Source: an uncultured Actinomycetes bacterium
GTDB taxonomy: Bacteria > Actinomycetota > Thermoleophilia > Gaiellales > Gaiellaceae
NCBI GenBank assembly: GCA_903930195.1
Contig: CAIYXH010000178.1
Coordinates: 1 to 10,871, forward strand
Direction of reading: 5' to 3'
Length of the DNA stretch: 10,871 nt
Made by a program: the position numbers and the translations under genes. The notes under the pieces were generated by a model that did not search any database, was not told the origin of the DNA, and saw nothing but the letters and a program-made list of their open reading frames with translations. Below, in pieces: positions 1 to 5,676 of this stretch (positions are counted from its first letter, which is position 1; the number at the start of each line of letters is the position of its first letter).

Positions 1-160
1 CGACCTGCTCGGGCGTCGCGCGGTTCGTGACGTAGTCGTCGGCGACGATCTCCGAGACCGTGCGCCCGCGGTGGTGCTCGCGGATCACGTGCTCGGCGAC
101 GATCTCCTCCACCTGCTTGCGCTTGGTGAGGAACGAGAAGAGGTTGCCGAAGAAGCTCAT
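1..160 (-). CDS. Unrecognised small protein, N-terminal 53 residues only (runs off the window)
   Basis: An open frame starts at ATG 160 on the minus strand and continues through the window edge without a stop. The visible product begins MSFFGNLFSFLTKRKQVEEI, a short hydrophobic-aromatic start followed by a charged, probably helical stretch, then a segment ending NRATPEQV. I do not recognise a family. It starts 10 bases after the stop of the DtxR-like gene on the same strand, so it is probably cotranscribed with it. The bases before the start contain GTAGGATCTGAGCG; TAGGA could act as a weak ribosome site, or TAGGAT as a -10-like box 7 bases before the ATG. Codon use (strong third-position G/C) matches the neighbouring genes, which supports real coding. 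No function is assigned. Confidence 0.6.
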   Translation of the reverse strand, partial: MSFFGNLFSFLTKRKQVEEIVAEHVIREHHRGRTVSEIVADDYVTNRATPEQV

Positions 161-170
161 CGCTCAGATC

Positions 171-605
171 CTACTCGGGCCACTTGAGGTCCGCATCCGG
201 GATCGGATCGCCGTGCGGATCGTGGGTCGGGTAGCCGAGTGCGCGGTCGATCCGCGCCTCGAGCTCCTCCGAGATCACGTGCTCGAGCCGGTCGGCCTCG
301 TCGTGGACGTCGTCGACGTGGACGCCGAGCGTCTCCGCGAGGTAGAGCTCGAGCAGGCGGTGGTGACGGATGACCTCGAGCGCGACCCGCTCGCCCGCCG
401 GCGTGAGCCGTGCGCCGCGGTAGGGCTCGTGGTCGAGGAGGTCGAGGGCGGCCAGTTTCTTGACCATCGCCGACGCCGACGCGGCCGAGACGCCCTGGTC
501 CCGGGCGACGTCGTTCACCGTCACATGACCGCTCCCGGCGACCTGGAGCTTGTAGATCCCCTTGAGGTAGTCCTGGATCGCCACCGAGAGCCCAGGCGCG
601 GTCAT
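171..605 (-). CDS. DtxR/MntR-family metal-dependent transcriptional regulator, short form
   Basis: This 144-residue protein matches the first two domains of the DtxR/IdeR/MntR family. An N-terminal winged helix-turn-helix covers about residues 8-75 (VTVNDVARDQGVSAASASAM, then the wing around PYRGARLTPAGE). A metal-binding and dimerisation helix region covers about 76-130. Family metal ligands can be placed: D12 (position of MntR Asp8 and DtxR Met10), H82, E86, H101, D105 (position of DtxR Cys102), E108 and H109. Asp in place of Met and Cys at the first site resembles manganese-type MntR more than iron-type DtxR/IdeR, but K15 stands where MntR has Glu11. The SH3-like third domain is absent, and the protein stops just after the HGDPIP segment. 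It acts in the cytoplasm as a DNA-binding dimer. It is divergent from the purine operon and followed by an unrecognised small gene. No target operator was identified, so control of the purine genes is unproven. Confidence 0.9.
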   Translation of the reverse strand: MTAPGLSVAIQDYLKGIYKLQVAGSGHVTVNDVARDQGVSAASASAMVKKLAALDLLDHEPYRGARLTPAGERVALEVIRHHRLLELYLAETLGVHVDDVHDEADRLEHVISEELEARIDRALGYPTHDPHGDPIPDADLKWPE

Positions 606-612
606 CAGTCCG

Positions 613-618
613 AGCGTA
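613..618 (-). promoter_or_regulatory. Candidate -10 box (TACGCT) for a leaderless DtxR-like transcript
   Basis: On the minus strand TACGCT fits the actinobacterial TANNNT -10 pattern and lies 7 bases before the ATG at 605. No Shine-Dalgarno sequence is visible between it and the start. This spacing would put the transcription start at or next to the start codon. No -35 match is apparent. The call rests on motif and spacing only. Confidence 0.4.
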
Positions 619-628
619 CCGCCGTTGC

Positions 629-634
629 TAGCGT
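629..634 (+). promoter_or_regulatory. Candidate -10 box (TAGCGT) for a leaderless MqnD-like/purine operon transcript
   Basis: TAGCGT is followed by exactly six bases (GGCGCG) and then ATG at 641. This is the geometry expected when the A of the start codon is the transcription start. There is no Shine-Dalgarno sequence upstream of the ATG. The divergent gap is only 35 bp, so both promoters overlap here. A short palindrome GCTAGC (627-632) overlaps the box. No clear -35 hexamer is visible. Confidence 0.45.
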
Positions 635-640
635 GGCGCG

Positions 641-1447
641 ATGCTCATCAGGGTGGGACACAGCGCAGATCCCGACGACGCCTTCATGTTCTGGGCGCTC
701 GAGGCGGGCCGCGTCGACACGCGCGGGCTCGAGTTCGAGCAAGTCGTCTCGGACATCGAGACGCTCAACCGCTGGGCGACCGAGGGTCGTCTCGAGGTCA
801 CCGCGATCTCGATGGGCGCCTACTCGGCGGTCTCGGAGCACTACAAGCTGCTGCCGCACGGCGCCTCGTTCGGCATCGGCTACGGCCCGATCGTCGTTGC
901 GCGCGAGCAGCTCGACTTCGACGCGCTCCGCAACGTCGAGATCGTGATCCCCGGCGCCCGGACGACCGCCTACCTCACCCTGCGCCTCGCCCTCGGGCAG
1001 GAGCTGAAGGTGCGCGAGCTGCCGTTCGACGAGATCCTCGACGAGGTCTCCTCGGGCCGGGCCGATGCGGGGCTCGTGATCCACGAGGGACAGCTGACCT
1101 ACGCCGCCGAGGGGCTCGAGAAGATCCTCGACCTCGGCGTCTGGTGGCAGGCGGAGACGGGCCTGCCGCTGCCGCTCGGCGTGAACGCCGCGCGGCGTGA
1201 CCTGGGCGACCGGTTGCAGGACGTCTCGGAGGTGCTCGGCGAGGCGATCCGCGTGGGACTCGAGAGCCGCGACGAGGCGCTCGCGTACGCCGAGGGCTTC
1301 GGCCGTGGCATCGACCGCGAGACCGCCGATCGCTTCGTCGCGATGTACGTGAACGAGCTGACGGTCGACTACGGCGACACGGGCCGCGAGGCGGTCGCCG
1401 AGCTGCTGCGCCGCTCCGGCACGGGGGTCACAGCGGAATTTGTCTGA
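641..1447 (+). CDS. MqnA/MqnD/substrate-binding superfamily protein (MqnD-like)
   Basis: This 268-residue protein begins MLIRVGHSADPDDAFMFWAL, a signature of the MqnA/MqnD group, whose fold is that of periplasmic type-2 binding proteins. MqnD makes 1,4-dihydroxy-6-naphthoate from cyclic dehypoxanthine futalosine in the futalosine route to menaquinone. The motif VIHEGQ (residues 146-151) places a His at 148, which I equate with the catalytic His of characterised MqnD. GARTTAY (105-111) corresponds to its ligand-binding loop. No signal peptide is seen, so it is probably cytoplasmic. The start is ATG 641, which lacks a ribosome site and sits six bases after a -10-like box. It overlaps the next gene, an M20 hydrolase, by 8 bases. 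No other menaquinone gene is visible, so an alternative role (sensing or converting a purine-derived compound) is possible. Family assignment is firm; the reaction is not. Confidence 0.8.
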   Translation: MLIRVGHSADPDDAFMFWALEAGRVDTRGLEFEQVVSDIETLNRWATEGRLEVTAISMGAYSAVSEHYKLLPHGASFGIGYGPIVVAREQLDFDALRNVEIVIPGARTTAYLTLRLALGQELKVRELPFDEILDEVSSGRADAGLVIHEGQLTYAAEGLEKILDLGVWWQAETGLPLPLGVNAARRDLGDRLQDVSEVLGEAIRVGLESRDEALAYAEGFGRGIDRETADRFVAMYVNELTVDYGDTGREAVAELLRRSGTGVTAEFV

Positions 1448-2432
1448 CGCGTCGCGCGTCCTCAAGCGGCTCGACGAGCTGTACGCGATCTCCGACAGCC
1501 GCGTCGGATACTCGCCGGAGGAGGACGCCGCGCATCGGCTTGCCGCGATCTGGATGATCGACGCGGGCCTCGAGGTCGAGGTCGACGCCGCCGGCAACAC
1601 GTTCGGCCGCCGCGGCGACGCGCGCACCTGGGTCGGCTCGCACCTCGACACCGTGCCCCGCGGCGGACGCTTCGACGGCGCGCTCGGCGTCGTCGCCGGG
1701 ATCGAGCTCGCCGACCGCTTCGACGGCCCCTTCACGGTCGCTGCGTTCCGCGACGAGGAGCGCGAGTACTCCGGGAGCCGCGCCTGCGTCGCCGAAGGCC
1801 GCCTGCCCGAGCACTACCTCGAGCTCCACGTCGAGCAGGGTCCGGTGCTCGAGCGCGCCGGCGAGCCGCTCGGCATCGTGACGGCGCTCGTCGGTCATGC
1901 GCTCGGCGAGGCGACGTTCGACGGGCACGCGGACCACGCCGGGACGACGCCGATGGACCATCGCGACGACGCGCTGCTGAAGGCGGCGGCGTTCATCCAG
2001 CGCGTCGCGCAGGCGCCGGTGCCGCCGGCCGTCGCAACCGTCGGCCGCGTCGACGTGCATCCCGGCACCCGCAACGTGGTTCCCGGCCGCGTCACCGTCT
2101 CCGTCGATGCCCGCGCTGCGACCCGGCCGGCGCTCGACGCGCTCGTCGAGACGATCGGCTTCGAGCCGCTGACGATCATCGAGCCGGTCGCGATGCGCGA
2201 TCCCGTCCTTGCCGCGCTCCGCGACGCGTTGCCCGGAGCCCCGGAGCTCGTCTCGGGCGCGGGCCACGACGCCGGGATCCTCGCGGCGGCCGGTGTCGCC
2301 GCCGGGATGCTCTTCGTGCGGAGCCTGAACGGGGGCGCGAGCCACTCGCCCGACGAGCTCTCCACGGCCGAGGACGTCGCGCTCGGGCTCGATGCGCTCG
2401 TCCGCGCGCTCGTTAGGATCGAGGCAACGTGA
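1440..2432 (+). CDS. Compact M20-family amidohydrolase (allantoate/N-carbamoyl-amino-acid hydrolase type)
   Basis: This 330-residue enzyme belongs to the M20 allantoate amidohydrolase/N-carbamoylase/ureidoglycolate amidohydrolase group, which cleaves the carbamoyl or ureido nitrogen of linear ureides with a two-metal centre. Visible ligands are H68 and D79 (GSHLDTV, GGRFDGALG), catalytic E106 with metal-binding E107 (RDEE), H130 (ELHVEQG) and H302 (SHSPDE). The lid-domain motif DGHADHAGTTPMDH (161-174) carries H166, and N212 and R225 lie in the substrate region. It is shorter than the usual 400-420 residues. Only 23 residues separate E107 from H130, against 67 in the paralogue at 7755-9014. 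The start is TTG 1440, overlapping the upstream stop by 8 bases, with only a weak ribosome site. Its last four bases overlap the next gene. The substrate is uncertain: allantoate, ureidoglycine/ureidoglycolate or a carbamoyl-amino acid. Confidence 0.82.
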   Translation: MSDASRVLKRLDELYAISDSRVGYSPEEDAAHRLAAIWMIDAGLEVEVDAAGNTFGRRGDARTWVGSHLDTVPRGGRFDGALGVVAGIELADRFDGPFTVAAFRDEEREYSGSRACVAEGRLPEHYLELHVEQGPVLERAGEPLGIVTALVGHALGEATFDGHADHAGTTPMDHRDDALLKAAAFIQRVAQAPVPPAVATVGRVDVHPGTRNVVPGRVTVSVDARAATRPALDALVETIGFEPLTIIEPVAMRDPVLAALRDALPGAPELVSGAGHDAGILAAAGVAAGMLFVRSLNGGASHSPDELSTAEDVALGLDALVRALVRIEAT

Positions 2433-2920
2433 GCGATGACCGCGAGATCATGAGCTGGCAGGACCTCGGTGCCGGCTCGCGCTCGCTCGCCGAGCAGGTC
2501 GTCGCGAGCGGCTACCGCCCGGACATCATCCTCGCGATCGCACGCGGCGGGCTCCTCGTCGCCGGCGCGCTCTCCTACGCCCTTGGCGTCAAGAACACGT
2601 TCACGATGAACGTCGAGTTCTACACCGGGGTCGACCAGCGGCTCGACATGCCGATGATCCTGCCGCCGATCCCCGACCTCGTCGACTTCGCCGACACGCG
2701 CGTCCTCGTCGCCGACGACGTCGCCGACACGGGGCTCACGCTCGTCCACGTCCGCGACTTCCTGGCGGGCCGCGTCGCCGAGGTGCGCTACGCCGTGCTC
2801 TACGAGAAGCCGCGCTCGGAGGTCACCTGCGACTACGTCTGGAAGCGCACCGACAGCTGGATCGACTTCCCCTGGAGCGCCGAGGCCACCATCGGCAAGG
2901 GACTGCTCCAAAGCACCTAG
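2429..2920 (+). CDS. Purine-type phosphoribosyltransferase (xanthine/hypoxanthine/guanine PRTase-like)
   Basis: This 163-residue cytoplasmic enzyme is of the type-I phosphoribosyltransferase fold, transferring ribose-5-phosphate from PRPP to a nucleobase. The 13-residue PRPP-binding motif VLVADDVADTGLT spans residues 92-104 with adjacent acids D96 and D97. The pyrophosphate loop is ARGGLLVA (38-45). The C-terminal segment TDSWIDFPWS (141-150) resembles the base-side W-I-x-x-P-W segment of Gpt-type xanthine/guanine PRTases. A GTG start at 2429 overlaps the upstream TGA (GTGA), with GAGG four to five bases before it; an internal ATG eight codons in is possible but loses the coupling. It sits directly before the BMP importer, which suggests that imported purine base is salvaged to the nucleotide. 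Base specificity cannot be read from sequence alone. Confidence 0.82.
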   Translation: MSDDREIMSWQDLGAGSRSLAEQVVASGYRPDIILAIARGGLLVAGALSYALGVKNTFTMNVEFYTGVDQRLDMPMILPPIPDLVDFADTRVLVADDVADTGLTLVHVRDFLAGRVAEVRYAVLYEKPRSEVTCDYVWKRTDSWIDFPWSAEATIGKGLLQST

Positions 2921-2941
2921 CCACCTCTCCCGGCGGTGTCG

Positions 2942-2947
2942 TATAGT
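2942..2947 (+). promoter_or_regulatory. Candidate internal promoter -10 (TATAGT) before the importer genes
   Basis: TATAGT is an A/T-rich hexamer in the 75-bp gap between the phosphoribosyltransferase stop and the binding-protein start, otherwise very GC-rich. It would give a 5' leader of about 40 bases ending in a strong ribosome site. No convincing -35 is seen. It would let the binding protein be expressed above the upstream genes. Confidence 0.35.
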
Positions 2948-2982
2948 CGCCAGGCGCCCCCACGGCCGCACCCGGACGTACG

Positions 2983-2993
2983 AGGAGGAGGAG
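2983..2993 (+). promoter_or_regulatory. Strong Shine-Dalgarno run (AGGAGGAGGAG) fixing the TTG start at 2996
   Basis: The repeated AGGAGG run ends just before TTG 2996; its first AGGAGG (2983-2988) is spaced 7 bases from that codon. No other gene in the window has so strong a site. It decides the start in favour of TTG 2996 over the upstream in-frame GTG at 2936. Confidence 0.75.
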
Positions 2994-2995
2994 CT

Positions 2996-4090
2996 TTGAA
3001 CAGAAGGAGATCCGCACTGGTGGCGGTCCTGCTGCCGCTTGCCGCAATGGTCGCGCTCGCCGTGACGGCGACCGGCTCGGCGAAGCAGGCCGATGCATTC
3101 AAGGTCGCGTTCATCTACGTCGGCCCCCACAACGACGGCGGCTGGTCGCAGGCCCACGAGGATGGCCGGCTGTACGCGCAGAAGGTGCTCGGCAGCAAGG
3201 TCGAGACCACCTACAAGGAGAACATCGCCGTCGGCGCCCAGTTCTCGCAGACCGTCGCGAGCCTCGTGGCTCAGGGCTACAAGATGATCTTCGCGACGTC
3301 ATTCGGCTACGTGAACAAGGCGTTCGCGGCGAAGTACCCGAACGTGATCTTCGACCAGGCGACCGGCACCGACCAGTCGGCGAACCTGGGTGAGTACTTC
3401 GGTGCCGCGGAGGACACCGTGTACCTCTCGGGCATGGCTGCCGGAGCCGCGTCGAAGACCGGCAACATCGGCTACGTCGTCGCCTATCCGATCCCCGAGG
3501 TGCTCCGGCACGCCGACGCGTTCGCGCTCGGCGCGCAGGCGACCCACCCGGGCGCGAAGGTGCATCTCGTCTGGACGAACTCGTGGTACGACCCGGCCAA
3601 GGAGAAGAAGGCCGCGGAGAGCCTCGTCTCGCAGGGCGCCGACGTGCTCGGCCAGAACGTCGACTCGACCGCGACCGGTCTCGTCGCGAAGGAGCACAAC
3701 ATCCCGTGGGTCGGGTACGACTCCGACTCCTCGAAGTTCGCGCCGAAGTCGTGGCTGACCGCCTCGGTCTACAACTGGGGCCCGTACTACGTGAACCAGA
3801 TCAAGGCCGCGATGGCGGGCACCTGGAAGTCGAGCTTCTACTACGGCTCGATCAAGGACGGCTTCACGAAGCTCGCGGCCTACGGCCCGGGCGTCAGCGC
3901 CGCCACGAAGGCCAAGATCGCGAGCAAGGAGAAGGCGATCGAGGCAGGCACGTTCGACGTGTTCGCCGGCCCGATCACCAATCAGGCAGGGAAGATCGCC
4001 GTCGCCAAGGGCGCCAAGCTGACCGTCGCACAGCTCTACTCGGTCAACTGGCTCGTCAATGGCGTGATCGGCAGCTCGACCGGCAAGTAG
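2996..4090 (+). CDS. BMP-family (PnrA/Med-like) ABC importer substrate-binding protein
   Basis: This 364-residue exported binding protein belongs to the basic membrane protein family that captures nucleosides or purines for ABC import. The TTG start is set by the strong Shine-Dalgarno run before it and gives a clean N-terminus: NRRR, a hydrophobic core (about residues 6-24), and a likely signal peptidase site around ATGSA-KQADA. The mature domain starts at FKVAFIYVGPHNDGGW (35-50), where the D-GG-W segment is typical of the family. DQATGTD (120-126), the GYVVAYPIPEV segment (159-169) and VGYDSDSS (239-246) follow the type-1 periplasmic-binding fold. There is no Cys anywhere in the protein, so it is not a classical lipoprotein. 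It is followed by its ATPase and two permeases. Urate/purine genes on both sides suggest a purine, nucleoside or ureide ligand. Confidence 0.9.
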   Translation: MNRRRSALVAVLLPLAAMVALAVTATGSAKQADAFKVAFIYVGPHNDGGWSQAHEDGRLYAQKVLGSKVETTYKENIAVGAQFSQTVASLVAQGYKMIFATSFGYVNKAFAAKYPNVIFDQATGTDQSANLGEYFGAAEDTVYLSGMAAGAASKTGNIGYVVAYPIPEVLRHADAFALGAQATHPGAKVHLVWTNSWYDPAKEKKAAESLVSQGADVLGQNVDSTATGLVAKEHNIPWVGYDSDSSKFAPKSWLTASVYNWGPYYVNQIKAAMAGTWKSSFYYGSIKDGFTKLAAYGPGVSAATKAKIASKEKAIEAGTFDVFAGPITNQAGKIAVAKGAKLTVAQLYSVNWLVNGVIGSSTGK

Positions 4091-4092
4091 CC

Positions 4093-4113
4093 GTGGGGGA
4101 GAGCTTCCCCCAC
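4093..4113 (+). repeat. Perfect hairpin 1 between binding-protein and ATPase genes
   Basis: Arms GTGGGGGA (4093-4100) and TCCCCCAC (4106-4113) are perfect complements around a five-base loop (GAGCT). It begins two bases after the binding-protein stop and contains the predicted GTG start of the ATPase in its 5' arm. No T-run follows, so it is not a typical intrinsic terminator. It may protect the binding-protein mRNA 3' end or limit ATPase translation. Confidence 0.6.
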
Positions 4114-5676
4114 CTGGACGAACGTGAGCGGAGGGGCGCCGGCGGCGCCCCTCCTGCTCCCGCGGTCCTGATGCGCGGCATCACCAAGCGCTTCCCGGGC
4201 GTCGTCGCGAACGACGATGTCGACTTCGAGGTCGCAGCCGGCGAGGTGCATGCGCTCCTCGGCGAGAACGGCGCCGGGAAGAGCACGCTGACGAGCATCC
4301 TGACCGGCCTCTACCGGCCCGACGAGGGCCAGGTCTTCCTGGCGGGCGAGGAGGTGAGCTTCGGCTCGCCGCGCGACGCGATCGATGCCGGCGTCGCGAT
4401 GGTGCACCAGCACTTCAAGCTCGTCGAGACGTTCACCGTCGCCGAGAACGTCGTGCTCGGCGACCACCGTGGCGAGAGCGCCGGGCTGCGGCTGCGGCCG
4501 CGTGCGGTCGAGAGGCGTGTCGCCGAGATCTCCGAGCGCTACGGCCTCGCCGTCGACCCGCGGGCGCGGATCTGGCAGCTCTCGCTCGGTGAGCAGCAGC
4601 GGATCGAGATCCTCAAGGCGCTGTACCGCGACGCGCGCGTCCTGATCCTCGACGAGCCGACGGCGGTGCTGACGCCGCAGGAGGCCGAGGTGCTCTTCGC
4701 GACGCTGCGCGAGATGACGGCCGAGGGCCGCACCGTGATCTTCATCTCCCACAAGCTCCACGAGGTGACCGCGGTTGCCGACCGCGTCACCGTGCTCCGC
4801 GGCGGCAAGTCGGTCGCCACGGCCGATGTCGCCGAGGCGACCCCGCGCTCGCTCGCCGCACTGATGGTCGGCCGCGAGCTCGCCGGCGCGACCGAGCGCG
4901 CGCCGGGTCACGACCCAGGCGCGGTCGTCCTCGAGCTGCGCAACCTGCGCGCTCCCGGCGACCGCGGCGACGAAGCTGTCCGCGGCGTCTCGCTCGAGGT
5001 ACGCGCACGGGAGATCGTCGCGATCGCCGGTGTCGCCGGCAATGGGCAGCGCGAGCTCGCCGAGACGATCGCGGGGATCCGCGGCGCGGCGGAGGGGACA
5101 GTCACCGTCAACGGCAACGCCGTGCGTCGCGGCGATCCGCGCGCGGCGCAAAGCGCCGGCATCGCCTACGTCCCCGAGGATCGCCTCGGCACGGGCGTCG
5201 CGCCGAGCCTCAGCATCGCCGCGAACCTCGCGCTGCGCTCGTACCGCGGCCGCGAGACCTCGATCGGCCCGTTGCTCCGCCTCGGACGGATCCGCGAGCG
5301 GGCGCTCGACCTGATCGGGCGCTACCGGATCGCCGCGCCGGGGCCCGCAGCGCCTGCGCGCCTGCTTTCGGGCGGCAACGTCCAGAAGGTCGTCCTCGCC
5401 CGGGAGTTCTCGGGCCACCCGCGGGTGCTCGTCGCTGCCTCGCCAACGCGCGGGCTCGACGTCGGTGCGATCGAGTCGGTGCACAGCTATCTGCGCCAGG
5501 CTGCGTCCGAGGGTGTCGCGGTGCTCCTCTTCAGCGAGGACCTCGACGAGATCCTGGAGCTCGCCGACCGGATCGCCGTGATGTTCGAGGGGCGCATCGT
5601 GGCTCAGACCGACCGCGCGAGCGCGAGCGTCGAGGAGATCGGGCTGCAGATGGCGGGAGGCCACGGTGCGGATTGA
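4093..5676 (+). CDS. BMP-type ABC importer ATP-binding protein (two fused nucleotide-binding domains)
   Basis: This 527-residue double ATPase powers the importer at the cytoplasmic face. Domain 1 has Walker A GENGAGKST (57-65), MVHQHF Q-loop region (103-108), signature LSLGEQQ (163-169), Walker B VLILDEP (183-189) and switch H220. Domain 2 is the degenerate type usual in YufO/RbsA-like proteins: GVAGNGQRE in place of Walker A (313-321), intact signature LSGGNVQ (425-431), VLVAASPTRG at Walker B (445-454) and no switch His. The start is uncertain. GTG 4093, 2 bases after the previous stop, has no clear ribosome site and encodes a low-complexity leader with two hairpins. ATG 4171 (residue 27) would cut into the first beta strand (AVLMRGITKRF). 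GTG is preferred because no other in-frame ATG, GTG or TTG lies between. It overlaps the first permease by 11 bases. Confidence 0.92.
   Translation: MGESFPHLDERERRGAGGAPPAPAVLMRGITKRFPGVVANDDVDFEVAAGEVHALLGENGAGKSTLTSILTGLYRPDEGQVFLAGEEVSFGSPRDAIDAGVAMVHQHFKLVETFTVAENVVLGDHRGESAGLRLRPRAVERRVAEISERYGLAVDPRARIWQLSLGEQQRIEILKALYRDARVLILDEPTAVLTPQEAEVLFATLREMTAEGRTVIFISHKLHEVTAVADRVTVLRGGKSVATADVAEATPRSLAALMVGRELAGATERAPGHDPGAVVLELRNLRAPGDRGDEAVRGVSLEVRAREIVAIAGVAGNGQRELAETIAGIRGAAEGTVTVNGNAVRRGDPRAAQSAGIAYVPEDRLGTGVAPSLSIAANLALRSYRGRETSIGPLLRLGRIRERALDLIGRYRIAAPGPAAPARLLSGGNVQKVVLAREFSGHPRVLVAASPTRGLDVGAIESVHSYLRQAASEGVAVLLFSEDLDEILELADRIAVMFEGRIVAQTDRASASVEEIGLQMAGGHGAD
4130..4154 (+). repeat. 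Perfect hairpin 2 between binding-protein and ATPase genes
   Basis: Arms GGAGGGGCGCC (4130-4140) and GGCGCCCCTCC (4144-4154) are perfect 11-base complements around a GGC loop. It lies 16 bases after the first hairpin, within the predicted ATPase leader (residues 13-21) and 16 bases before ATG 4171. There is no T-run downstream. Together the pair looks like an intercistronic mRNA structure rather than selected protein code. Confidence 0.6.

Noticed and set aside
60..947. Plus-strand open frame (295 codons) across the DtxR-like gene and into the MqnD-like gene
   Set aside because: It spans two genes with clear families on other frames, and its translation becomes Ser/Arg/Thr-rich out-of-frame sequence after about 600.
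2936..2995. Upstream GTG start for the binding protein, adding 20 residues
   Set aside because: The added residues would bury the signal peptide behind a Pro/Arg-rich segment, and the strong Shine-Dalgarno run points to TTG 2996.
2921..2995. Purine riboswitch before the importer genes
   Set aside because: The 75-bp gap is too short and lacks the three-way-junction loops of known purine aptamers; only a -10-like box and a ribosome site are visible.
3583..4092. N-terminal extension of the ATPase frame back to 3583
   Set aside because: It overlaps the binding-protein gene in another frame with Arg/Gly-rich sequence; ABC homology starts near residue 24 after GTG 4093.
4124..4171. GTG at 4124 (reading VSGGAPAAP) as an alternative ATPase start implying a frameshift
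   Set aside because: This frame ends at TGA 4169-4171 before the ABC domain. A frameshift is not needed because GTG 4093 is open into the domain.
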